Below are positions 16,562 to 25,158 of a stretch of DNA of 64,000 bases, piece after piece. The position numbers and the translations under genes are program-made. The DNA comes from an uncultured Eubacteriales bacterium (lineage in GTDB: Bacteria > Bacillota > Clostridia > Oscillospirales > Butyricicoccaceae): the NCBI GenBank assembly GCA_910579575.1, contig CAJTUM010000001.1, positions 176,132 to 240,131 on the forward strand. The letters run 5' to 3'. Numbering within the stretch: position 1 is the first letter of the stretch; each line of letters opens with the position of its first letter. The notes under the pieces are model-generated. The model saw only the letters and a program-made list of their open reading frames with translations, was not told the origin of the DNA and did no database searches.

Positions 16562-19500
16562 TTACTTGACTATACCACAGTTTTGCTCCTGATACAAATC
16601 GAAAAAGGCCGAAACCGCCTTTTTTGCCTCGGTCAGCGGGTCCTGGGTTTTGCCCAGCATCAGCGACAGATAGGGGGCCGCGTCGGCGCTGAGCAGCATC
16701 CGGCCCTTGAAGGAGGGATGAGAGCACAACAGCCCGGCCACAGCGATATCTCGAGGCTGGAAAAAGAGCATAAGCCGGCGGTCTCGCTGGGTCAGCTCGC
16801 TGACGCCGCAGCGGCCTGCGTCGGCCCGCAGCAGGGCGATGTCCAGCAGGTTCATAGCCTGGCGAGGCGGCTCGCCGTAGCGGTCCAGCAGTTCGTCGAT
16901 CATATCGTCGTAATCGTCTTGGCTGCGAATGAGGGCGATACGGCGGTAAAGGTCCACGCGCTGCCCGGCGTCCGGCACATAGGTCTGAGGCAGGCTGGCG
17001 CTGACCAACAGGTCGGCGCTGCACTCGGTAAAAGTCTGCCGGGGGGCGCCGCCGGCCTCGGCCACAGCCTCCTCCAGCAGCTTGAGATACAGATCGTAGC
17101 CTACAGACAGCATATGGCCGCTTTGCTCGGCGCCCAGCACATTGCCGGCGCCTCGGATTTCCAGATCTCGCATGGCGATCTTAAAGCCTGAGCCAAACTC
17201 GGCAAATTCCCGGATGGCGCTCAGCCGCTTTTGCGAGATTTCGGAAAGAACCTTGCCTCGGCGATAGGTCAGATAGGCATAAGCTCGCCGGTGGGACCGG
17301 CCGATACGGCCTCGGATCTGGTGCAGCTGGGAAAGGCCCATATAGTCGGCGTCCTCAATGATCAACGTGTTGGCGTTGGCGATATCGATGCCCGTTTCGA
17401 TAATGGTAGTGCAGACTAGAATTTGGATTTCGCCATTGTACATACTGGTCATGACGGAGGAAAGCTCTCGCTCGGACATTTTGCCGTGAGCCATGCCCAC
17501 CGCGGCTTCGGGAAAAGCCTGCTGGAGCTGGGCGGCAGTTTTATCCATGGAGCCGATGCGGTTGTGCAGGTAATAGACCTGGCCCCCTCGGGCCAGCTCC
17601 TTGCGGATGGCGTCGTAAATCACAGATTGGTCGTATTCCAGCACATAGGTCTGCACGGGCTGCCGATCATGGGGCGCTTCCTCTAGCACAGACATATCCC
17701 GGATGCCGGACAGAGCCATATTCAGCGTACGAGGAATGGGGGTGGCTGTCAGCGTCAATACGTCCACGGCGTTGGTCATTTGTTTGATGGATTCTTTATG
17801 GGAGACGCCGAAGCGCTGCTCCTCGTCCACGACCAGCAAGCCCAGGTCTTTGAAATGCACGTCCTTTTGCAGCATTCGGTGGGTGCCGATGACGATATCG
17901 ATTTGGCCGCTGTGCAGCATTCGCAGGGTTTCCTGCTGCTGCTTGGCGGTGCGGAAGCGGCTCAGGGTATCGATTTTGATGGGGTAGCCGGAAAAGCGGG
18001 AACAGGCTGTGAGAAAATGCTGCCGAGCCAGCACAGTAGTGGGCGCCAAAATCGCCGCCTGCTTGCCCGAAAGCACGCATTTCATCACCGCCCGAAAGGC
18101 CACTTCCGTTTTGCCAAAGCCCACGTCGCCGCACAAAAGCCGGTCCATGGGGTGGGGCTGCTCCATATCCTTTTTGATGTCGGCGGCGCAGGTCAGCTGG
18201 TCCTCTGTTTCGTCGAAGGGGAATGCCTCTTCAAAGCTGCGCTGCCAATCGTCGTCCGGCAAAAAGGCGAAGCCTGGGGCGGATTTTCGAGCGGCATACA
18301 GGCGGATCAGCTCGTCCGCCAAGTCCCGAGCGGCTTTTTTAGCCCGGGTTTTGGTTTTGGCCCAAGAGGTTCCGCCCAGCTTGGAAAGGCGGATGTTGGC
18401 GTCCTCCGGCGCGCCGATGTATTTGCTCACCAGGTCCAGGGCGGTGGCGGGGACATAGAGAAAATCCGTGCCGGCGAAAGCGATTTTCAGGTAATCCCGG
18501 GCCACGCCGTCGCTGTTGATGCGCTCCACTGCCACAAAACGGCCGATGCCGTGGTGCTCGTGAACCACATAATCGCCAGGGACCAAATCGCTGAAGGATT
18601 TGACTCGGTCCCGGTTGGAAGTCTTTTTCTTGGGTCCGTCCTGCCGCCGTCGCTGCAAAATGGCGCCGTCGCACAGCACGGCCACGCCGGCGCTGGGGTA
18701 TTCCAGCCCGGCGGATAAGGCGCCTTTGAGCAGGCAGACTTTGTCTTTCTCCTGCGGCTCCGGACTGTGGGCAATTTGGTTTTCCTCCAGGAGTCGAGCC
18801 ATGTTTTCCAGCCGTTGCGGGCCGCCGGCCAGCACAAACACCTGATAGCCCAGGCCCAGATAATGGCGAATATCCGACAAAGCGGTTTCCAAGCTGCCGT
18901 TGTAGGCGGGCAGCTGTTTGGCAGTCAGAGAGAAGATGGCTTGGGGCTCGAAGCCGCCGGAGCTGGCGAGAAAGGAATCCATGACGACAGTCTGGCGCTC
19001 CAGCAACACGGCCTTGAGCTGCTCGAAGCTGATGTGAAATTGGGCGCGTCCAGGAACCAGACAGCCTTGCTCCAGCAGACTGATTATGTCCTCATGGACC
19101 CGGTAGGCAAAGCCCCCCGCCGCCTCTCGGACGCCGGGACTGTCGTCGATTAGTATCAAACAATCGGCGGGCAGATAATCCAAGGCGGTGGTCAGCTCCG
19201 GGTAGATCAGCGGGAGATACCGGTCGCAGGCGGCAAACAGGCCCTGTTGTTCCAGTCGTTCGGCGTCCTGCAAAAGGTTTTGGACCAGCGCCTCGGCGGC
19301 GCCTTTTTTGGCGGCCAGGCGCCGAAGCTCGGCGGCCAGGGCCGGCGCGCCGCCGGGATACAGCTGAGGCAGGGTTTCCCGAGCGGGCAAAATGCGGACC
19401 TCTTTGCTGTTTTGCAGCCGTCGCTGGGTTTGAATATCAAACTCTCCCAGAGAATCCACGCAGTCGCCAAAAAACTCTGCCCGGACGGGCCGCAAAGCGC

Positions 19501-20080
19501 CGGCGGGAAAAATATCCGCAATGCCCCCTCGGATGGAAAATTGGCCTCCGCCCTCCACCGCCAGGCAACGGACGTAACCGGCGGCAATCAAAGCGTCCTC
19601 CAGCTGTTCCAGAGAGATTTCCTGGTCTGCCGTCAGGGTGAAGGCGGCCTGTTCCAGGGCCTGGGGAGGCATGGCGGCCATCGTCAGCGCTTCTACCGGC
19701 GCCGCCAGCACAGGCTGGCGGGCATGGACGAACTGATCCAGCGCGGCCAGGCGCCGATGCTCATATTCCCGGGAAGAGCCCTCCACATTGTGGAACACAT
19801 ACTCTCGAGCGGGCAGCAAGGCGGCGGGGACGCCGGATAGATTTTCAAAATCCGCGGCGAACCGGCGGGCCTGGCTTTCATCCCGGCAGATTGCAGCCAA
19901 AGGACGGCCCAGATCCTGCTGCAGAGCCGCCGCAAAATGGGCCTTGTGCGCCGGCGACATTCCATAAAGAGAAACAGCCCGCTTGCCCTGCTTGAGGGCC
20001 TCTTTCAGCTCCCGGTATTCCGGCAGCTGGTTTAATAGCGCTAAAAGCTCTTTCATTGTAGTCTGCCCCGAAAAATCCAC
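16562..20080 (-). CDS. mfd: Transcription-repair coupling factor Mfd
   Basis: 1172 residues, full length. UvrB-homology N-terminal region (1 to about 330), RNA-polymerase interaction domain near 500 (GDYVVHEHHGIGRF), translocase motor with Walker A GDVGFGKTEVAF and DEEQRFG box, TRG motif region, and C-terminal autoinhibitory domain. It removes stalled RNA polymerase at lesions and recruits UvrA. Start taken as GTG at 20080 with AGAAAGGGG 5 nt upstream; an ATG at 20056 has only a poor site. Neighbours prs-pth-mfd match the order in Bacilli. Confidence 0.97.
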   Translation of the reverse strand: MDFSGQTTMKELLALLNQLPEYRELKEALKQGKRAVSLYGMSPAHKAHFAAALQQDLGRPLAAICRDESQARRFAADFENLSGVPAALLPAREYVFHNVEGSSREYEHRRLAALDQFVHARQPVLAAPVEALTMAAMPPQALEQAAFTLTADQEISLEQLEDALIAAGYVRCLAVEGGGQFSIRGGIADIFPAGALRPVRAEFFGDCVDSLGEFDIQTQRRLQNSKEVRILPARETLPQLYPGGAPALAAELRRLAAKKGAAEALVQNLLQDAERLEQQGLFAACDRYLPLIYPELTTALDYLPADCLILIDDSPGVREAAGGFAYRVHEDIISLLEQGCLVPGRAQFHISFEQLKAVLLERQTVVMDSFLASSGGFEPQAIFSLTAKQLPAYNGSLETALSDIRHYLGLGYQVFVLAGGPQRLENMARLLEENQIAHSPEPQEKDKVCLLKGALSAGLEYPSAGVAVLCDGAILQRRRQDGPKKKTSNRDRVKSFSDLVPGDYVVHEHHGIGRFVAVERINSDGVARDYLKIAFAGTDFLYVPATALDLVSKYIGAPEDANIRLSKLGGTSWAKTKTRAKKAARDLADELIRLYAARKSAPGFAFLPDDDWQRSFEEAFPFDETEDQLTCAADIKKDMEQPHPMDRLLCGDVGFGKTEVAFRAVMKCVLSGKQAAILAPTTVLARQHFLTACSRFSGYPIKIDTLSRFRTAKQQQETLRMLHSGQIDIVIGTHRMLQKDVHFKDLGLLVVDEEQRFGVSHKESIKQMTNAVDVLTLTATPIPRTLNMALSGIRDMSVLEEAPHDRQPVQTYVLEYDQSVIYDAIRKELARGGQVYYLHNRIGSMDKTAAQLQQAFPEAAVGMAHGKMSERELSSVMTSMYNGEIQILVCTTIIETGIDIANANTLIIEDADYMGLSQLHQIRGRIGRSHRRAYAYLTYRRGKVLSEISQKRLSAIREFAEFGSGFKIAMRDLEIRGAGNVLGAEQSGHMLSVGYDLYLKLLEEAVAEAGGAPRQTFTECSADLLVSASLPQTYVPDAGQRVDLYRRIALIRSQDDYDDMIDELLDRYGEPPRQAMNLLDIALLRADAGRCGVSELTQRDRRLMLFFQPRDIAVAGLLCSHPSFKGRMLLSADAAPYLSLMLGKTQDPLTEAKKAVSAFFDLYQEQNCGIVK

Positions 20081-20172
20081 GGGGACCCCTTTCTGATGAT
20101 TCGGTTGGGGCGAAGCCGCCCCGGACCCGGCGCGGCGTTGGTTGAATAGGTTTCAGCCGCGCAACTCCACAA

Positions 20173-20195
20173 GGCCCCGGAATGCCTCCGGGGCC
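20173..20195 (-). promoter_or_regulatory. Hairpin between pth and mfd
   Basis: GC-rich stem GGCCCCGGA / TCCGGGGCC with a 5-nt loop and no U-tract, in the 170-nt gap between pth and mfd. Nothing else but a smaller GGGGCG / CGCCCC stem near 20107-20122 is visible there. Confidence 0.4.
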
Positions 20196-20251
20196 TATCG
20201 ACAATATTCGGCTTTGGACCAAGGGGGGCATAGAGGAAAACAACCGCCAAA

Positions 20252-20845
20252 CTAACGCGGAGCCTGGCCGTCGCGCCGCGCCCCGTCGGATGGTTCCGAC
20301 AAACCGTTAAAATCCTGCATGGCTTGGTCTATGCCTTGGCAGATCAGGGTAACGACAGCCTGGGGCGCCAGTTTGACTCCCTCGTAAGCGTCGGAGTCCA
20401 TAGCGTCCAACACATAATCCTTTAGGTCCTCCCGCGAGCGGTCTGGAGCGCCGACGCCGATTTTGATTCGGGGGAACTGATCGGAATTCAACTGATAAAT
20501 AATGTCTTTGACGCCGTTGTGCCCGCCGGCGGAGCCGCTGCGGCGAACCCGGAGCCGGCCGCCAGCCAAGTGGATATCGTCGTACAAAACGACGATCCGT
20601 TCTGGCGGTACCTGATAGGCGGCGGCTAAATCCCGCACAGCCTGGCCGGAGAGGTTCATAAAGGTCTGGGGCTTGGCCAGCAGCAGGGTTTTGTTCTCCA
20701 GGCGGCAGGTTGTGAAAAGGGCCTGATGCTTGGCCTGATTCACCTGGCCTGCGTCCAGCTGTTGGGCCAGTAAATCCAAGGCCAGGAACCCGGCGTTGTG
20801 CCGGGTGGATTCATATTGCCGCCCTGGGTTGCCCAGGCCGACCAC
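20252..20845 (-). CDS. pth: Peptidyl-tRNA hydrolase
   Basis: 197 residues as given. Family motifs VGLGNPG, the catalytic-region TRHNAGF, GG(R)LRVRRSGSAGGHNGVKDI and FPRIKIGVG are intact. It frees tRNA from peptides dropped by ribosomes. The start is unclear: the only ordinary start codon is GTG at 20845, inside the first beta strand and without a ribosome-binding site. The frame stays open upstream for 24 codons to the prs stop TGA, which is in the same frame; an ATT codon near 20884 lies 9 nt after AGAGG. Either a rare start or coupling to prs is needed. Confidence 0.93.
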   Translation of the reverse strand: MVGLGNPGRQYESTRHNAGFLALDLLAQQLDAGQVNQAKHQALFTTCRLENKTLLLAKPQTFMNLSGQAVRDLAAAYQVPPERIVVLYDDIHLAGGRLRVRRSGSAGGHNGVKDIIYQLNSDQFPRIKIGVGAPDRSREDLKDYVLDAMDSDAYEGVKLAPQAVVTLICQGIDQAMQDFNGLSEPSDGARRDGQAPR

Positions 20846-20917
20846 AAGATAATCGGCCTGGGCAGGAGCGGCCTCCCGTTTTCTTCTGAAAATAGCAATA
20901 CACCTCTGTGGAAAAAA

Positions 20918-21877
20918 TCAGCTGAACAGGGCGGAGACGGAGGCTTCGGCATAAATGCGCTTGATGGCCTCGGCGAAGACCTCGGCAGTGGATAGGACCT
21001 TGATTTTCTCGCTTTGCTTGCTTTCTGGCAGGGGGATAGTGTCCAGCAGCACCACCTCCTGAATGACGCTGTCGTTCAGCCGCTGGATGGCCGGGCCGGA
21101 CAGCACGCCGTGGGTGGCGCAGGCAAACACCTCTTTGGCGCCGCCCCGCTCCACCAGAGCTTTGGCCGCGTTGCACAAAGTGCCGGCGGTGTCGATCATA
21201 TCGTCGCCCAAAATCACCGTTTTGCCTTCCACGTTGCCGATGATGTTCATCACCTCGGAAACGTTGGCTTTGGGGCGGCGTTTATCCACAATGGCCACCG
21301 GCAGATCCAGCTTGTCGGTGAATTTCCGGGCCCGGGCCACGCTGCCCAAGTCCGGGGATACCATCACGACGTCTGGGTTGCCGATGCCGAATTTTTTGGC
21401 GAAATAGGGGATCAATACAGAGGAACCCAGCATATGGTCCAGCGGGATGTTGAAGAAGCCCTGGATCTGGGAGGCATGAAGGTCCATGGTCAGCACCCGG
21501 TCGGCGCCGGCCGCGGTAATCAGGTCGGCCACCAGCTTGGCGGAGATGGGGTCCCGGGCTTTGGCCTTCCGGTCTTGCCGGCCATAGCCAAAATAGGGGA
21601 TAACGGCGGTGATGCGGCCGGCGGAAGCCCGGCGCAGGGCGTCGAACAGAATCAGCATTTCCATCAGATGATCGTTCACCGGCTCGCAGGTGGACTGGAT
21701 GACAAACACGTCGGCGCCGCGGACGGATTCATTGATCGAGACAGAAATCTCGCCGTCGGAAAACCGGTTGATATCGGCGTCGCCCAGAGGCACGCCCGTC
21801 ATGGTGCAGATGTCTGAGGCCAGCTTGGGGTTGGAGTTGCCGGCAAAGATTTTGATGCTGTTGCCATGAGGAATCAT
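20918..21877 (-). CDS. prs: Ribose-phosphate pyrophosphokinase (PRPP synthetase)
   Basis: 319 residues, class I length. Makes PRPP from ribose 5-phosphate and ATP for nucleotide, His and Trp synthesis. Visible motifs: FSDGEISV, YFGYGRQDRKAKARDPISAKLVA (flexible loop and ATP site), TMDLHASQIQGFF, and the PRPP loop ILGDDMIDTAGT near 222-233. AAGGAGA precedes the ATG at 21877. It lies 67 nt after the glmU-like gene, the gcaD-prs order of Bacilli. Confidence 0.98.
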   Translation of the reverse strand: MIPHGNSIKIFAGNSNPKLASDICTMTGVPLGDADINRFSDGEISVSINESVRGADVFVIQSTCEPVNDHLMEMLILFDALRRASAGRITAVIPYFGYGRQDRKAKARDPISAKLVADLITAAGADRVLTMDLHASQIQGFFNIPLDHMLGSSVLIPYFAKKFGIGNPDVVMVSPDLGSVARARKFTDKLDLPVAIVDKRRPKANVSEVMNIIGNVEGKTVILGDDMIDTAGTLCNAAKALVERGGAKEVFACATHGVLSGPAIQRLNDSVIQEVVLLDTIPLPESKQSEKIKVLSTAEVFAEAIKRIYAEASVSALFS

Positions 21878-21944
21878 AATGCTTTCTCCTTTTTTGTGCT
21901 GTTTTCATATTGTATGGCCCCGGCGGGCCAACATTCGCTTGGGT

Positions 21945-23108
21945 TCAAAGCAGGCCTTTTTCCCGGCGGCGGGCGACCCACTCCTCTTTGTTCACCTGGC
22001 GGGCCCGGGCCAGGGCCAGAGCCTCGGCGGGCACGTCCTCGGTGATGGTGGAGCCAGTGGCGATATAGGAATTTTCGCCCAGATTCACGGGGGAAACCAA
22101 ATTGACGTTGGAGCCCACGAAGCTGCCCGGGCCCACGGTGGACTGGTATTTTTTCTTGCCGTCGTAATTGCAGATAATGACGCCGCCGCCGATGTTGCTG
22201 GCTTCGCCGATCTGGATATCCCCCAGGTAGGAGAGATGGGCTACCTTGACGCCGTTGGCCAGCTTGGCCTTTTTCAGCTCCACAAAGGTGCCCAGCCGGA
22301 CTTTTTCGCCGATGTCGCAGCCTGGCCGCAGATAAGCGAAGGGCCCCACTGTGGTTCGAGCGCCCACGGCGCTTTCAATCACCTGGGAACTGTTGACGAC
22401 GGCGCCGCAGCCGATCACGCTGTCTACCACCATGGAATTGGGCCCCACCACGGCGGTGGCCTCGATATGACTCCGGCCATAGATAAAGCAGCCGGGGAGA
22501 ATCATAGCGCCGGGCTCGACGAGGGCGTCCGGCGAGATGTAGGCGGAATCGGGGTCCATAATCGTGACGCCGGCTTTCATATGGGCGCGGTTGATCCGCT
22601 GGCGCAGCAGCTGCTGGCAGCGATAGAGGTCCAGGCCGTTGGTCACAACGCAGCCGTCCTGCTCGGCCAGGGAAATTTCGGTCAGCAAGGGTCCCAAGCC
22701 TCGCAGCTCCTCCACCAGAGTGGCAGGGGCGCCGCTGAGCCGCAGCGTCACCTCCCAGGGGGCGAAAAGGGCCATAGGCCGGTGGTTTTTGTCGGTCAGC
22801 AGGCCGCAGTTTTGCTCCATCAGCTTTCCCAAGGTTCCTCGGGTCAAGGCGGGCAAGCGCTCAAAGAAGACCAAAACCCGGTCCGTTGGCGCCAGAGCGG
22901 CGAACAGAGAAGAGGAAGCGGAAAAATCCGTCTCAATCCGCTCCACGTCCTCCCCGCATTCCGGGCAAGGCCGGCCCGCCAGATAAATGGGCGAACATCC
23001 GAATGCCCGGGCCAAGTTGGCCATATAGCAGCACAGGGGCCGGGACAGGATGTCCGCCTGGCTGGCAAAATCATCTTCACAGTTGTAAATCAGAGCGCAT
23101 TGGCTCAT
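21945..23108 (-). CDS. GlmU-like acetyltransferase with degenerate uridylyltransferase domain
   Basis: 387 residues against about 455 for GlmU. From about residue 170 the protein is a normal GlmU left-handed beta-helix: RINRAHMKAGVTIMDPDSAY, GPFAYLRPG, AHLSYLGD with the catalytic His, NYDGKKKY, and the ending ALARARQVNKEEW. The N-terminal part keeps the position of the Rossmann domain but has lost the nucleotide-binding signature (LAAGxGTRM and its Lys) and is about 65 residues short; the matching segment reads IYNCEDDFASQADILSRP. Glucosamine-1-phosphate acetyltransferase activity is plausible; UDP-GlcNAc pyrophosphorylase activity is not. AGGAGG precedes the ATG, so the gene looks intact rather than broken. 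Confidence 0.85.
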   Translation of the reverse strand: MSQCALIYNCEDDFASQADILSRPLCCYMANLARAFGCSPIYLAGRPCPECGEDVERIETDFSASSSLFAALAPTDRVLVFFERLPALTRGTLGKLMEQNCGLLTDKNHRPMALFAPWEVTLRLSGAPATLVEELRGLGPLLTEISLAEQDGCVVTNGLDLYRCQQLLRQRINRAHMKAGVTIMDPDSAYISPDALVEPGAMILPGCFIYGRSHIEATAVVGPNSMVVDSVIGCGAVVNSSQVIESAVGARTTVGPFAYLRPGCDIGEKVRLGTFVELKKAKLANGVKVAHLSYLGDIQIGEASNIGGGVIICNYDGKKKYQSTVGPGSFVGSNVNLVSPVNLGENSYIATGSTITEDVPAEALALARARQVNKEEWVARRREKGLL

Positions 23109-23199
23109 AGAAAAACGCCTCCTGTAAACAGTTTTGGCGATACAAGCAAGAAACAGAGGCTCTGGGCCGCAAAAATAGGCGGAGAACCGTTAGAATTCT

Positions 23200-23205
23200 A
23201 TTATA
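23200..23205 (-). promoter_or_regulatory. -10 box upstream of the glmU-like gene
   Basis: TATAAT on the minus strand about 90 nt before the start. A possible -35 (TGATTT, 16-nt spacer) is weak. It is divergent from the promoter at 23254. Confidence 0.45.
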
Positions 23206-23253
23206 GCAGACCGGAAGGCAAAAATCACCTCCCTTTGGCGAAAAAGATAAATC

Positions 23254-23282
23254 TTTACCCAAAGGGGGAAAGCTGATAAAAT
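23254..23282 (+). promoter_or_regulatory. SigA promoter of the 23334 gene
   Basis: TTTACC (23254-23259), 17-nt spacer, TAAAAT (23277-23282), about 45 nt upstream of the start codon. Confidence 0.6.
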
Positions 23283-23333
23283 AGAAACAGCGGCTGTGCC
23301 GAAAAAAGGAGGGTCAGAAAGGGGAACGTGTCT

Positions 23334-23768
23334 ATGAAAATCCGCACAGATTTTGTGACCAATTCCAGTTCCAGCGCTTTTGCGGTTTTGCGGCTGACCG
23401 ATAAGAAAGATCGCGTTTTGATGGAACTATACAACGAGGCTGGCGGCCTGTTGGAAGAGCTGCGGCAGGCTTTTGAGCGGCTGTTTCAGCTGCAGACCAC
23501 AGAAGAATTGTGCCAATGGCTGGAGCAAGAGGCCAAATGGTTTGTGGACGAAGGCCATGAGTGGTTCGAGCAGAGCTGGAAAGAGGGACTCGACTATATT
23601 CGGGAAGAGCTGGGGAGCGTAAAAGACCTGAAAGAGCTGTATCTGGAATATGGCGAGGATAATGGGGGCGAATTTGTGGAAGACGATATGGAGAAACATA
23701 TCGTCCACGGCTTTGCCAAAGTGGATTTTGTAAAAAAAACCGTTGAGGTTGAGGACGACCTCTATTAA
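23334..23768 (+). CDS. Acidic protein of unknown function with KIRTDFVTNSSSS N-terminus
   Basis: 144 residues, strongly acidic, helical by composition. The N-terminus KIRTDFVTNSSSSAF matches a stretch I have seen at the start of many otherwise unrelated hypothetical proteins of Firmicutes; its meaning is not known to me. The start is taken as ATG 23334 (AAAGGGGA about 8 nt upstream); a GTG two codons earlier is possible. It precedes the DnaD-domain gene by 27 nt and may share its transcript. No enzymatic motif is visible. Confidence 0.75.
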   Translation: MKIRTDFVTNSSSSAFAVLRLTDKKDRVLMELYNEAGGLLEELRQAFERLFQLQTTEELCQWLEQEAKWFVDEGHEWFEQSWKEGLDYIREELGSVKDLKELYLEYGEDNGGEFVEDDMEKHIVHGFAKVDFVKKTVEVEDDLY

Positions 23769-23795
23769 GACCAAGGGAACAGGGGGCAATAACGA

Positions 23796-25043
23796 TTGGA
23801 GCCGATTCTTCGAATCAAACAGGATATTCGCCAGGCGGCAGGGCAGACGGCGGCCGTCAAGGACCCAGACGCCGCTTTGCTCTTTTGTTATGTGGCGGCT
23901 TGCGGCGGCAGCTGCGCTCTGCCGCCCCCTCAGCAGCTGAATATGGACGAAGCCCGGCTGCAAAAGGCCCGGAGCCTGCTGGTGCTTTACAATGTGTGCG
24001 CCGACAGCCAGGGCCCCCAGAAGCCCCGGAAAGAGGTGGAATACGACCCGGCGGAGCTTCGGCAGGCCCGGGCCGGCGACGAGGCTTTTGCCGGCCTATG
24101 TCAATATTATGAGAGCGCCCTGGGCCGCATGATGCGCAAAAGCGAGCTGGAAATTTTGTATTCGGTCTACAGCGGCTTGGGGATGCCCGCCGAAGTGTTG
24201 ATGCTGCTGGTCAATTACTGCGCGGGCAGGGACAGGCTGACCCCTCGGTTTTTTGAAAAGGAAGCCTATCAATGGAGCCGGGACGGGGTGGAAACTTACG
24301 CGCAGGCCGAGCAATATCTGGCCAATTTACAGCAGCGGTTTTCTCGCCAGGGGGAGATTATGCGGTTGCTGGGAATCCGAGACAGGCGACTCTCGGAGAG
24401 CGAACAGCAAATGGTGGATAAATGGATCCATTACGGTTATGACGCCGGCCTGATCGCCTTGGCCTACGACCGGACGGCCCTGCGAACCGGCGGCTTGAAA
24501 TGGGCCTATCTGGACAGCATTTTGGAGAGCTGGCGCGCCGCCGGCTACAAAAGCCGGGCGGATGTGGAGGCGGGCGACGGACAGGCTCCGGTCAAGCAGG
24601 GGCCGGGCGCGCCGCCCGCCGTCCGCCGGGGCGAATTTGAAAGCGGCGTGGTGGCCGCCGTCACCAAGCGCTATGAGCGCAAGCGGATGCAGCGGGAGCA
24701 AACCAGGCAGGCTCGGCTGGAAGAGCTGCGCAAGCGAAATCCATCCTTTGCAGAAAATGAAAAGGCCCTGGGTTTGTGTGCCAGCCGAGCCGCCCGCGCC
24801 GCCGCCGGCGGCGACCAAAAAGAAGTGGCCCGCCTGCGTCAGGAGAGCAAGCGGCTGACGGAAGTGCGCGCCGCCATTCTGCGGGGGTTGGGCTGCGACG
24901 AAGCTTATCTGGACCCGCCCCCGGACTGCCCTAAATGCCAGGACCAAGGCTATATCGGCGCGGAAATGTGCCAATGCTTCCGCCAGGCTTGCCAGCAGGA
25001 ACAAGCCCGCGTTGGGGAGGCCCGACGGTCGGGTTCTGCGTAA
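23796..25043 (+). CDS. DnaD-domain protein fused to the N-terminal region of a DnaC-like helicase loader
   Basis: 415 residues, TTG start at 23796 with AGGGGG about 8 nt upstream. Residues 1 to about 250 contain a DnaD/DnaB_2 primosome domain (YYESALGRMMRKSELEI; WIHYGYDAGLIALAYDRT; LDSILESWRAAGYKS). From about 280 it reads like the start of Clostridial DnaC: a charged helix, EVARLRQESKRL, YLDPPPDCPKC, and a Cys4 zinc motif (Cys378, 381, 392, 394). The AAA+ ATPase that should follow is absent; the protein ends GEARRSGSA inside a GC-rich repeat. In related bacteria these are two adjacent genes. Whether the fusion works in replication restart or is a decayed locus is open. Confidence 0.8.
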   Translation: MEPILRIKQDIRQAAGQTAAVKDPDAALLFCYVAACGGSCALPPPQQLNMDEARLQKARSLLVLYNVCADSQGPQKPRKEVEYDPAELRQARAGDEAFAGLCQYYESALGRMMRKSELEILYSVYSGLGMPAEVLMLLVNYCAGRDRLTPRFFEKEAYQWSRDGVETYAQAEQYLANLQQRFSRQGEIMRLLGIRDRRLSESEQQMVDKWIHYGYDAGLIALAYDRTALRTGGLKWAYLDSILESWRAAGYKSRADVEAGDGQAPVKQGPGAPPAVRRGEFESGVVAAVTKRYERKRMQREQTRQARLEELRKRNPSFAENEKALGLCASRAARAAAGGDQKEVARLRQESKRLTEVRAAILRGLGCDEAYLDPPPDCPKCQDQGYIGAEMCQCFRQACQQEQARVGEARRSGSA

Positions 25044-25147
25044 AGGCGGGCGCAGAGGCCAAAATGCCCGAAGCCGAGGCTGCTCAGAGGCTCTGGTCTC
25101 CGAACGCAAAAGCGGGGCGCGCCTCCGGCGCGGACCGACCGATAAAA
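25014..25147 (+). repeat. GC-rich intergenic repeat, copy A
   Basis: It begins GGGGAGGCCCGACGG at the 3' end of the DnaD-DnaC fusion, supplying its last codons, and runs to the next ribosome-binding site. Its first 20 nt match copies B (27414) and D (45441), and in reverse orientation the regions just after rny (32893) and after the M20 gene (25868). Confidence 0.5.
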
Positions 25148-25158
25148 GGAGTATCGCA

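Noticed and set aside
15426..17024. 532-codon version of the PpiC-type gene
   Set aside because: The N-terminal 197 codons are an out-of-frame reading of mfd and hide the true lipoprotein signal peptide that starts at 16433.
20918..20920. TGA recoded as a sense codon in this organism
   Set aside because: Several other genes here (spmA, spmB, rplP, adk) use TGA as a genuine stop, so general recoding is excluded; only local read-through remains possible.
21879..23276. 465-codon plus-strand frame over the glmU-like gene
   Set aside because: Antisense to a gene with clear family motifs; no ribosome-binding site.
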